DNA of 38,122 bases from Gemmatimonadota bacterium (GTDB taxonomy: Bacteria > Gemmatimonadota > Gemmatimonadetes > Longimicrobiales > RSA9). The translations under genes and the position numbers were made by a program. Numbering within the stretch: position 1 is the first letter of the stretch; each line of letters starts with the position of its first letter. Positions 31,790 through 38,122 of this stretch are shown here, one piece after another. The DNA lies in assembly GCA_019347975.1 (NCBI GenBank), contig JAHWKI010000004.1, forward strand, positions 3,879 to 42,000, given 5' to 3'. Below the pieces are notes generated by a model. That model was not told the DNA's origin. It did no database searches and worked only from the letters and a program-made list of their open reading frames with translations.

Positions 31790-32640
31790 GCGGCGGCGCC
31801 GACACCGCCCCGGGTGCATTCGCGATCGTGGGGCTGGGGCTCATCGGCGGCTCCATGGCCCGCGACCTCGCGGCCGTGGGCGTTCCCGTGGTGGGGGTGG
31901 ACCGCGACCCCCACGCCCGGGCCGCGGCCAGCGCCGCGGGCGTGCTGCGGCAGGCGCTCGGTCCCGAGGAGCCGCTCCCGACCGACGTCGAGGTCGTCGT
32001 GCTCGCCCTTCCGGTGCCGGCGATCCCCGGCGCCGTCCGAAGCATGGCGGCCAAACCGGCGGCCGGTGAGCGCGCCCCGGTCATCACGGACGTCGGGAGC
32101 ACCAAGCGGTCCGCTCTGGCCGCCGCGGCGGAGGCGGGTCTCGCGCACCGGTTCGTCGGCTGCCACCCCATGGCCGGAGACCACAGGAGCGGCTGGGCGG
32201 CCTCGCGAGGCGGTCTCTTCAAGGACGCGCGGGTGTGGATCTGCGCCGGCGCCGCCTCGCCCGAAGCCGTGGCCCGCGTCGCTGCCCTCTGGACGGCGCT
32301 GGGAGCCCGGCCGGAGCCCATCGACGCGGCGACCCACGACCGTCTGGTCGGCCTGTCGAGCCACCTGCCGCAGGCCGTCGCCTCCGCGCTCGCGGGGGCG
32401 CTCCGAGACCGGCGGGTCGCGCGCGACGCGCTGGGGCGCGGCGGCGCGGACACGACGCGCCTCGCGGCCAGCGACCCCGACCTGTGGGCGGGAATCCTCC
32501 TGGACAACGCGGACGAGATCGTGTTGGGGCTGGAGACGATCGAGAGCCGCCTCCTCGACCTCGGGGAGGCACTCCGCCGCGGGGACGCGGCCGCGGTCAC
32601 CAGCTGGCTCCGCCACGCCGCGGAGTGGGCGGCTCGCTAG
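31786..32640 (+). CDS. tyrA: Prephenate (or arogenate) dehydrogenase
   Basis: 284 residues; oxidative decarboxylation of prephenate to 4-hydroxyphenylpyruvate for tyrosine synthesis, NAD(P)-dependent. The N-terminal Rossmann motif is AIVGLGLIGGSMARDL with VVGVDRD ending strand 2, an Asp suggesting NAD preference. VITDVGSTKR, FVGCHPMAGDHRSGW (catalytic His region) and HDRLVGLSSHLPQAVASAL are family hallmarks. The C-terminal helical dimer domain includes SDPDLWAGILLDN. No ACT domain is present. The GTG at 31786 overlaps the chorismate mutase stop. The TAG stop shares the palindrome CTAG with the convergent gene's stop. Confidence 0.94.
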   Translation: MSGGADTAPGAFAIVGLGLIGGSMARDLAAVGVPVVGVDRDPHARAAASAAGVLRQALGPEEPLPTDVEVVVLALPVPAIPGAVRSMAAKPAAGERAPVITDVGSTKRSALAAAAEAGLAHRFVGCHPMAGDHRSGWAASRGGLFKDARVWICAGAASPEAVARVAALWTALGARPEPIDAATHDRLVGLSSHLPQAVASALAGALRDRRVARDALGRGGADTTRLAASDPDLWAGILLDNADEIVLGLETIESRLLDLGEALRRGDAAAVTSWLRHAAEWAAR

Positions 32641-33143
32641 GCGGCCAGGATCCGGCGCAGCGGCTCGAGGGCCGGGTCGTCGTAATCCAGGACGCGCTCT
32701 TCGGGCAGCGGATCCGTCGGGTGCTCCCGGGTGACGTCCGCCATGACGCCGCGGAGCAGCACGGGCTCGCCGTCCTCGTCGGCCACCACGCGCACGATGT
32801 CCTTGAGCCAGAGCCGGCGGCCGTCCGTGGTGACGGCGCGGTAGAGGAACGCGTGGTTCCGGCTGTCCTTCGTGGCCGTGAGGCAGAAGGTGGTGCACCA
32901 GTCCCGATCCCTGTGGTCGACCAGCACCTCCTGCCAGAAACCGGGCTCCGTCCACCGCTCCAGGGGATAGCCGAAGATCCGCTCCGCGCGCTCGCTGACG
33001 TACGTGAAGGTCCAGGTCTTCGGGTCCATTTCCCACACGACGCTGTCGAGGTCCTGCAGCGCCTCGACGAAGCGCTGCTGAGTGTTTCCGCCGGGAACGA
33101 CGGGTTCTCCGGAGCCGCGGTCCGGACTCGGGTTGCTGCGCAT
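32637..33143 (-). CDS. Single PAS-domain protein
   Basis: 168 residues with one PAS fold-3 domain plus PAC (about 22-145): LDSVVWEMDPKTWTFTYVSERAERIFGYPLERW, then DRDWCTTFCLTATKDSRNHAFLYRAVTTDGRRLWLKDIVRVV and PVLLRGVMADVTRE. No kinase, cyclase or DNA-binding domain follows, so it is an orphan sensor or a binding partner for a protein encoded elsewhere. Two Cys (CTTFC) lie in the loop. The ATG at 33143 starts a short polar leader. Its stop codon (cta on the plus strand, 32637-32639) interlocks with the convergent tyrA stop. Confidence 0.85.
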   Translation of the reverse strand: MRSNPSPDRGSGEPVVPGGNTQQRFVEALQDLDSVVWEMDPKTWTFTYVSERAERIFGYPLERWTEPGFWQEVLVDHRDRDWCTTFCLTATKDSRNHAFLYRAVTTDGRRLWLKDIVRVVADEDGEPVLLRGVMADVTREHPTDPLPEERVLDYDDPALEPLRRILAA

Positions 33144-33289
33144 CAGTCGTAGCTCTAAGTCGTTGCGTCGCAGGGTTCTGGGACAGGGTTCTCGGCGGTG
33201 GAAGGAGCAAGAACTCGGCCACTCAGCCGCCCGGCGCGCGCCCCGGAGCGGGGGCCGGGTGGCGACCGGTCGCGGTCTTCGACGCGGCT

Positions 33290-33625
33290 CTATTTCTTCG
33301 CCCGTCGCGCCACGGCCACGGCATCGGCCACCCACGCCTCCAGCTCGGTGGGCTCCTCGAGAACCTCCCCGGGCAACTGCCAGTACCCGCGCATGGGGCG
33401 GGCCGGGTCGTCGTAGGGCAGGAAGGGCCCCATGCCGCGCGCCTCGAACGCCGGACGGGTCTCGTCGTCGACCTTGAAGTACAGGAGGTCGTCGGCCATG
33501 ATCGCGAAGAAGAGCCCCTCGGCGTACACGCCGACGCCGCCGAACATGGCGCGGTGTGTGATGGTGGCGCGGCTGGCGCGGCGGAGCTGTTCGAGGACGA
33601 AGTCGCGAAAATCTGTGGTGACCAT
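33290..33625 (-). CDS. TfoX N-terminal domain protein
   Basis: 111 residues. It matches the stand-alone TfoX-N domain: DFVLEQLRRASRATITHRAMFGGVGVYAEGLFFAIMADDLLYFKVDDETRPAFEARGMGPF, then a PYDDPARPMRGYWQLPGEVLEEPTELEAWVADAV end. Full-length Sxy/TfoX controls competence genes in some proteobacteria, but these short relatives are widespread and their role is unknown. The ATG at 33625 is the natural start. It is divergent from the DUF3667 gene across a 78-base gap. Confidence 0.88.
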   Translation of the reverse strand: MVTTDFRDFVLEQLRRASRATITHRAMFGGVGVYAEGLFFAIMADDLLYFKVDDETRPAFEARGMGPFLPYDDPARPMRGYWQLPGEVLEEPTELEAWVADAVAVARRAKK

Positions 33626-33703
33626 ACCGGCCTTTCCCCATTCGGCTCAAGGTTTTCGCGCCGCCCTTCACAAGCCGCGTCCGTGCGCGCAATTTCCTGC
33701 ACA

Positions 33704-34801
33704 ATGACCGATGAGCGCCAGGGCCCGACGTCGGGCGGAGGGAAGCCGGGCTCGCGGCCGCCGGCGTCGCGCCGCGGTCGCCGCGGGCTGGCGACGCGTC
33801 CGAGGCATCCGGACCGGCCCTGCCTGAACTGCGGCGATCCCACGCCGGGGGAGTACTGCCCGAGGTGCGGGCAGCGGAAGGTGGACGTCCAGGTCTCGGT
33901 CCGGGCGATGCTGATGGACGTGCTGGAGGACCAGTTCATCGTCGGCCATCGGCTTCCGCGGACGCTGAAGGCGCTCCTGCTCCACCCGGGCTTCCTGACG
34001 ACCGAGCACCTCAACGGGCGGATCGTGCGCTACATCGCGCCGTTCCGGCTGTACCTGGTGAGCAGCCTGCTGTTCTTCCTGCTCCTGTCGCTCACGGGGC
34101 TGCAGATGATCGAGCGGGAGTTCGGGACCGGTGACCGGGTGCGTGGTGCCGCCGCCGACTCCACGGCGCTGGCCCGGGTCGACTCGCTGCTCGCGGACAC
34201 CACGCTCGCCGAAGGGATGCGGCCGGCGCTCGCCATCGGGAGGGACACCCTTCTGAGCCGGCTGGCCCGCGCGGACTCCATCGTGGTCACGCGGCGGGCG
34301 GATCGGGGGAACTGGGCGGCGAACGCCACGGTCAACACCCCGTTCCCGCAGGTGGACACCATCCTGAAGGAGCGGCTGCTGACGCTGGGCGCCATGGAGC
34401 CGCAGGACGCCGTCCGGACCGTGGCCCGGGAGTTCCTCGGCTACGTCCCGACCGTGATGTTCATCCTGCTGCCCATCTTCGGGCTGGTCCTGAAGCTCCT
34501 CTACATCAGGCGGCGCCGGTACTACGCGGAGCACTTCGTCTTCCTGCTGCACACCCACGCCTTCGTATTCGCCATCTTCTCGGTGCTGCTGATCCTCCGG
34601 GAGCTGGAGTGGCTGAACGGCTGGCTGGTGACCGGGCTGCTCGGCTGGACCGTCGTATACGTCTACCTGGCCCTGAAGCGGGTCTACGGTCAGGGCTGGC
34701 TCAAGACCTTCCTCAAGTACTGGGTGCTCGGCTGGACGTATTTCTGGATCCTGGCGGTCACGATCCCGGTGGCGGTGATCGGCACGGTGCTGCTGCTCTG
34801 A
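33704..34801 (+). CDS. DUF3667 membrane protein with N-terminal zinc ribbon
   Basis: 365 residues. A basic N-terminus leads to a zinc-ribbon-like CLNCGDPTPGEYCPRCGQ (C40, C43, C52, C55), typical of DUF3667. The family continuation RALLHPGF-like (ALLLHPGFLTTEHLNGRIVRYIAPFRLYLVSSLLFFLLL) contains the first membrane helix. A loop rich in Asp/Ala (about 145-230), presumably extracytoplasmic, precedes further helices near GYVPTVMFILLPIFGLVLKLLY, HTHAFVFAIFSVLLIL, LVTGLLGWTVVYVYLALKRVYGQ and YFWILAVTIPVAVIGTVLLL. The function is unknown. The ATG at 33704 follows a weak ribosome site. Confidence 0.9.
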   Translation: MTDERQGPTSGGGKPGSRPPASRRGRRGLATRPRHPDRPCLNCGDPTPGEYCPRCGQRKVDVQVSVRAMLMDVLEDQFIVGHRLPRTLKALLLHPGFLTTEHLNGRIVRYIAPFRLYLVSSLLFFLLLSLTGLQMIEREFGTGDRVRGAAADSTALARVDSLLADTTLAEGMRPALAIGRDTLLSRLARADSIVVTRRADRGNWAANATVNTPFPQVDTILKERLLTLGAMEPQDAVRTVAREFLGYVPTVMFILLPIFGLVLKLLYIRRRRYYAEHFVFLLHTHAFVFAIFSVLLILRELEWLNGWLVTGLLGWTVVYVYLALKRVYGQGWLKTFLKYWVLGWTYFWILAVTIPVAVIGTVLLL

Positions 34802-34820
34802 GCGCGGCGGGGCGCTCCGG

Positions 34821-35960
34821 CTAGCCGCGGCGCAGGTCCTTCAGCGCATAGCGCGTATCCCGCCATTCGATCCCGCCCGACCGGAGCGTGGACCACGTGG
34901 CGCTCCACACGATCCAGAGCAGGAATAGCGATCCCAGGGGGTAGGTGAAGGCGACCCAGCGCGCGATGCCGTGGGCGCGCGCTGCGTCCCAGGTGCTCAG
35001 GACGCCGATCAGCACGATGGCGATGTTCAGCCGCAGCACCATCCCGTCGGTGAGCGCCAGCGCCGCCACGGGCCAGAACACGAAGATGATGGGCAGGATC
35101 GTGCCCGCGACCACCGGGGCCAGCCGATAGTCCAGCACCGCGAAGGAGTTCTTCCGGAGCCCGCGTGCCATGGCGCGAAGGGATGCGTACCAGTCGACGA
35201 GCACGGTGTAGCGGCCGATCGCCGCGGCCTGGCGATGCCCGGCCTCCTTGAGGCGCCGGCCCAGACGGACGTCGTCATCGGGGCGGAGCGCCACCGAGGC
35301 GTGACCGCCGATGGCGCGGTACGACTCCGCCCGGATCAGGTTGAACGCGCCGATCCCGATGTGGTGGCGGCTCTTCGGGTCCCGCGCCTTCCACGGCTTG
35401 AAGAAGGTGCCGAAGAGGACGAGGAACACGGCCAGCGTCATGGTAGCCCAGGGCCCGCCTACACGGATCCTCGGTGCGACCGCCAGGTGGTCGAGACCCT
35501 GCCGCTCCAGGAGACCCACGGCCCTCGCCAGCGCGTCCGGGCGCATCATGACGTCCGCGTCCGTGAACAGGAGGAGCTCGCCCCGGGCGACCTCGGCGCC
35601 CCGCTGCAGCGCGTGGTTCTTCCCCAGCCAGCCGACGGGCAGCCGATCGACGTGGAGGACCCGGAGCGGCGGTCGCCCGTACCCTGCCCTGGCGGCGCGC
35701 TCGGACTCGCGGCGCCAGCGGTCGGCCGTGCGGTCGAGAATGGCGGCGGTCCGATCGGTGGATCGGTCGTCGACGACGATCACCTCGAAGTCCGGGTAGT
35801 CCTGCGCCAGCATGGTCCCGACCGCGGCCTCCAGCTGCCGCTCCTCGTTGCGGGCGGGCACGATGATGGAGACCGAGCGGGCCATCTCCGGGGCCACGGG
35901 GGCGCTCCCCTTGAGCGTCGGGAGCGAGCGGAGCCCGAACGCGGCCTGGAACGCGAGCAC
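34821..35960 (-). CDS. Family 2 glycosyltransferase (membrane)
   Basis: 379 residues from a GTG at 35960. A GT-A domain is visible: SIIVPARNEE, VIVVDDRSTDRT, GKNHALQRG, LLLFTDADVMM (DxD motif) and LRPDDDVRLGRRLKEAG. At least three C-terminal membrane helices follow. In the same frame upstream of 35960, the sequence encodes a further hydrophobic stretch (IHVFLLVLATATLLGSL), which looks like the family's usual N-terminal helix, but no ATG, GTG or TTG is in frame before it; the true start may be an unusual codon such as ATT at 36011. The 36034 gene ends just upstream. Substrate unknown; carotenoid or lipid glycosylation is possible. Confidence 0.85.
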   Translation of the reverse strand: MLAFQAAFGLRSLPTLKGSAPVAPEMARSVSIIVPARNEERQLEAAVGTMLAQDYPDFEVIVVDDRSTDRTAAILDRTADRWRRESERAARAGYGRPPLRVLHVDRLPVGWLGKNHALQRGAEVARGELLLFTDADVMMRPDALARAVGLLERQGLDHLAVAPRIRVGGPWATMTLAVFLVLFGTFFKPWKARDPKSRHHIGIGAFNLIRAESYRAIGGHASVALRPDDDVRLGRRLKEAGHRQAAAIGRYTVLVDWYASLRAMARGLRKNSFAVLDYRLAPVVAGTILPIIFVFWPVAALALTDGMVLRLNIAIVLIGVLSTWDAARAHGIARWVAFTYPLGSLFLLWIVWSATWSTLRSGGIEWRDTRYALKDLRRG

Positions 35961-36033
35961 GAGGCTGCCCAGGAGGGTGGCGGTCGCGAGGACCAGGAGG
36001 AAAACGTGAATGGGTGCTGCTTTCCGCCGTCGC

Positions 36034-36432
36034 TTACGGCTCCCCGGGCCGGCGCGCGCGCCGGCCCACGGCGGATCCGTGGAGCAGCAGCAGCGCGCCG
36101 AAGATGAGAACGCCGGAAGGGTAGACGATCCACCAGTCCTGGAACAGCTCCCTGCCGCCGACGATCCCCGCCGTCGCCAGGTCCCAGACCAGCGTCCAGC
36201 CGAGCAGCCAGGGGAGCAGCTTCCGCCACGACCGTACGACCTCGCCGGCGGACCGGATCTTCATGGCGGGGAACCAGAAGCCCAGGGCGAGGACCGCGGC
36301 GTGAACGGCGTAGACGGGTGGGAATGCGGTCAGGTCCCCCGGGCTCGCCAGGAAGTAGAGGCCGAGGAGCGTGGCGCCGAGGATCGAGGCGGCGACAGCG
36401 CGAGGTCCGCGCTTCCGGGCCAGCTCGATCAC
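36034..36432 (-). CDS. Small four-helix membrane protein
   Basis: 132 residues from a GTG at 36432 that overlaps the upstream glycosyltransferase stop (GTGA). After a basic N-terminus (IELARKRGPR), four hydrophobic segments are visible: VAASILGATLLGLYFLA, VYAVHAAVLALGFWFPA, LLPWLLGWTLVWDLATAGIVGG and WWIVYPSGVLIFGALLLLHG. No family is recognised. Sitting between two family 2 glycosyltransferases with coupled translation, it may be a partner in lipid-linked sugar handling (inference). Confidence 0.7.
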   Translation of the reverse strand: MIELARKRGPRAVAASILGATLLGLYFLASPGDLTAFPPVYAVHAAVLALGFWFPAMKIRSAGEVVRSWRKLLPWLLGWTLVWDLATAGIVGGRELFQDWWIVYPSGVLIFGALLLLHGSAVGRRARRPGEP

Positions 36433-37106
36433 CCGCCCCTCGCGGCCTGCCGCGCCTTTCGGACCATGCGAAAGAACTGGACGACGTGGTCGATGGGGCT
36501 GATGTGGCTCCCCTTCCCCTCGTAGATCGTGCGGATCGGCACCCAGGCCATGGGCCAGTTCCGGCGCAGGCAGGTCAGGACCATGTCCACCTCGAACTCG
36601 AACCCCGCCTCCCCGCTCTCGTCCATGGACTCGACCAGGCGCCGGCTCAGCAGCCGGTACCCCGACTGGTTGTCCGGGATGTCGATCCCCACCGCCCGGG
36701 AGAGCGACCACCGCCCGATGGTGTTGGACATCCGCCGCACGAACGGCATCTCCGAGAAGCTGCGGGCTCCGATGGTCAGGTCGGGCTTCGCCTGCTTCCA
36801 CTCCGCCAGGAACTTCGGGATCTCCGCCGGGTCGTGCTGCCCGTCCGCGTCCAGGGTGAGGACGGCGTCGTAGCCGTGCTCGAGGGCGTGGGCGAAACCC
36901 CGCTTCAGCGCCGCGCCCTTCCCCTGGTTCGGCTCCTGCCGCAGCACTTCCGCGCCGGCGGCCCGGGCGGCGCCGGACGTGTCGTCCTTCGACCCGTCAT
37001 CGATGACCAGGACCGGCAGGTGCTTCTTCGCGCCACGGATGACATCGGGAACGAGGTGCGCGGCCTCGTACGCCGGGATCATGGCCAGGATGCGGTCGTC
37101 AGCCAT
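36429..37106 (-). CDS. Family 2 glycosyltransferase, DPM1-like
   Basis: 225-residue soluble enzyme of the dolichol/undecaprenyl-phosphate mannosyltransferase type: AMIPAYEAAHLVPDVI, VLVIDDGSKDDT, NQGKGAALKRGF, AVLTLDADGQHDPAEIP (DxD motif), then PDNQSGYRLLSRRLVES. FEFEVDMVLTCLRRNWPMAWVPIRTIY is the conserved acceptor-side segment. There is no C-terminal membrane domain, so it probably acts with membrane partners, such as the 4-helix protein encoded in overlap downstream. The ATG at 37106 is followed directly by the fold. Sugar donor and product are unknown. Confidence 0.9.
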   Translation of the reverse strand: MADDRILAMIPAYEAAHLVPDVIRGAKKHLPVLVIDDGSKDDTSGAARAAGAEVLRQEPNQGKGAALKRGFAHALEHGYDAVLTLDADGQHDPAEIPKFLAEWKQAKPDLTIGARSFSEMPFVRRMSNTIGRWSLSRAVGIDIPDNQSGYRLLSRRLVESMDESGEAGFEFEVDMVLTCLRRNWPMAWVPIRTIYEGKGSHISPIDHVVQFFRMVRKARQAARGG

Positions 37107-37199
37107 GGACCTCTTTCGTGTCGGGGGTCATGATCGCGCTCCGGGATGTGGTTCGCCGCCGGGCGGGTGCAATCTCCGCGCCGGCCGCGGGCCGCGTCG

Positions 37200-38122
37200 T
37201 CAGGAGGCGACGGTCGCCTCCCGCCCGCTCCCCCACCGCCGGGCGATGTAGCCGTCCAGGATCTCCAAGAACTCCTCGACGAGCCGGTCCCCCTTGAGCG
37301 TCGTGTACAGCTCGCCGTCCACGTAGACCGGCGCCTTGGGCTCCTCGAACGTGCCCGGGAGGCTGATCCCGATGTCCGCGTGCTTCGACTCTCCGGGGCC
37401 GTTCACCACGCACCCCATGACCGCCAGCTTCAGCTCCTCCACGCCCGGGTAGCGGGTGCGCCACTCCGGCATCATGTCCCGCGTGTACGCCTGGATGTCC
37501 TCCGCCATCTTCTGGAAGAACGTGCTCGTGGTCCGGCCGCACCCCGGGCAGGACGTGACCTGCGGCGCGAAGCTCCGGATCCCCATGGACTGGAGCACCT
37601 GCTGCGCGACCCGCACCTCCTCCGCCCGGTCCCCGCCCGGCCGCGGCGTCAGCGACACGCGGATCGTGTCCCCGATCCCCTCCTGCAGCAGGATGCTGAG
37701 CCCGGCGGTCGTGGCGACGACGCCCTTGGTCCCCATCCCCGCCTCCGTGAGGCCCAGGTGGAGCGGGTAGTCGCACCGCGCCGCCAGCTTCCGGTAGACC
37801 TCGACCAGGTCCTGCACCCCGCTCACCTTCGCCGAGATGATGATCCGGTCGTGACCCAGGCCCGTCTCCTCCGCCAGCGCCGCGGACCGCAGCGCCGACT
37901 CGATCATCGCCTCGATCATGACCGTCCGCGCGTCCAGCGGCTCCGCGCTCCGGGCGTTCGCGTCCATCATCTCCGTCAGGAGCTGCTGGTCCAGCGACCC
38001 CCAGTTCACCCCGATGCGGACCGGCTTCCCGTGCTCCACCGCCAGACGGACGATCGTCTGGAAGTTCTCGTCCCGCCGCTTCGCGCCCACGTTCCCCGGG
38101 TTGATCCGGTACTTCGCCAGCG
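37200..38122 (-). CDS. ispG: 4-hydroxy-3-methylbut-2-enyl diphosphate synthase IspG (5' end cut by window)
   Basis: About 307 residues of the C-terminal part; the gene continues beyond the window edge at 38122. It is the penultimate enzyme of the MEP isoprenoid pathway, reducing cyclic MEcPP to HMBPP with a [4Fe-4S] cluster. Recognised from [12 protein letters not shown] at the cut end, [40 protein letters not shown], the cluster ligands in TSCPGCGRT and GCVVNGPGE, and ADIGISLPG. The C-terminal region continues to the TGA at 37200. It is separated from the glycosyltransferase gene by 93 bases. Confidence 0.96.
   Translation of the reverse strand, partial: LAKYRINPGNVGAKRRDENFQTIVRLAVEHGKPVRIGVNWGSLDQQLLTEMMDANARSAEPLDARTVMIEAMIESALRSAALAEETGLGHDRIIISAKVSGVQDLVEVYRKLAARCDYPLHLGLTEAGMGTKGVVATTAGLSILLQEGIGDTIRVSLTPRPGGDRAEEVRVAQQVLQSMGIRSFAPQVTSCPGCGRTTSTFFQKMAEDIQAYTRDMMPEWRTRYPGVEELKLAVMGCVVNGPGESKHADIGISLPGTFEEPKAPVYVDGELYTTLKGDRLVEEFLEILDGYIARRWGSGREATVAS

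Noticed and set aside
33290-33625. TfoX-N protein taken as evidence of a competence regulon
   Set aside because: Only the N-terminal domain is present and no competence genes are nearby; short relatives are widespread without a proven competence role.

Overview
High-GC chromosomal DNA with tightly packed genes, many start/stop overlaps (ATGA, GTGA), frequent GTG/TTG starts and no mobile element, rRNA, tRNA or CRISPR array. An orphan ADOP-type permease, a DUF5916 outer-membrane-type protein, three secreted six-bladed propeller proteins sharing a G-x-GPGE motif and a BlaI/M56 pair together suggest a Gemmatimonadota-like (or Acidobacteria-like) aerobic or facultative Gram-negative bacterium. This placement is an inference from gene content; no marker gene is present to settle it.

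Layout. 1-173: no gene, only a short GGAG-type intergenic repeat. 174-2584 (-): an OmpR-type response regulator and its membrane histidine kinase. 2585-2872: divergent intergenic region with an 8-bp tandem repeat. 2873-6038 (+): DUF5916 protein and an Mrr-like nuclease-fold protein. 5957-13078 (-): a formate dehydrogenase operon, in transcription order a selenocysteine-containing catalytic subunit (UGA at codon 192 with a SECIS hairpin), an 8-bp repeat array, the Fe-S subunit, an NrfD-type membrane anchor, a tiny lipoprotein, FdhE and an unknown protein. A terminator-like hairpin sits in the operon leader. 13267-14412 (-): heme A synthase. 14418-17889 (-): a three-gene signalling cassette (receiver; REC-PAS-kinase-REC hybrid; REC-HD-GYP) with 4-nt overlaps. 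18101-22627 (-): ADOP permease, a membrane protein and a propeller protein. 22714-24255 (+): exported M20 peptidase. 24486-26902 (-): two translationally coupled propeller lipoproteins. 27122-30245 (+): two BlaI-type operators, a BlaI repressor and an M56 metalloprotease whose C-terminus is an array of 34-residue repeats starting S-D-H-Y. 30272-32640 (+): an aromatic amino acid operon (DAHP synthase, chorismate mutase, prephenate dehydrogenase) preceded by a Phe/Tyr-rich leader peptide and an intrinsic terminator, the layout of a classical translation-coupled attenuator. 32637-33625 (-): PAS protein and TfoX-N protein. 33704-34801 (+): DUF3667 protein. 34821-37106 (-): two family 2 glycosyltransferases flanking a small membrane protein. 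37200-38122 (-): ispG, cut by the window edge.

The most notable items are the Phe/Tyr attenuator of the aro operon, the selenoprotein that a plain ORF search splits in two, the M56-(SDHY)n repeat protein with paired operators, and three unrelated short-period intergenic repeat arrays, one of which lies inside the formate dehydrogenase operon and is G-quadruplex-prone on the mRNA strand. No gene-free stretch exceeds 300 bases.
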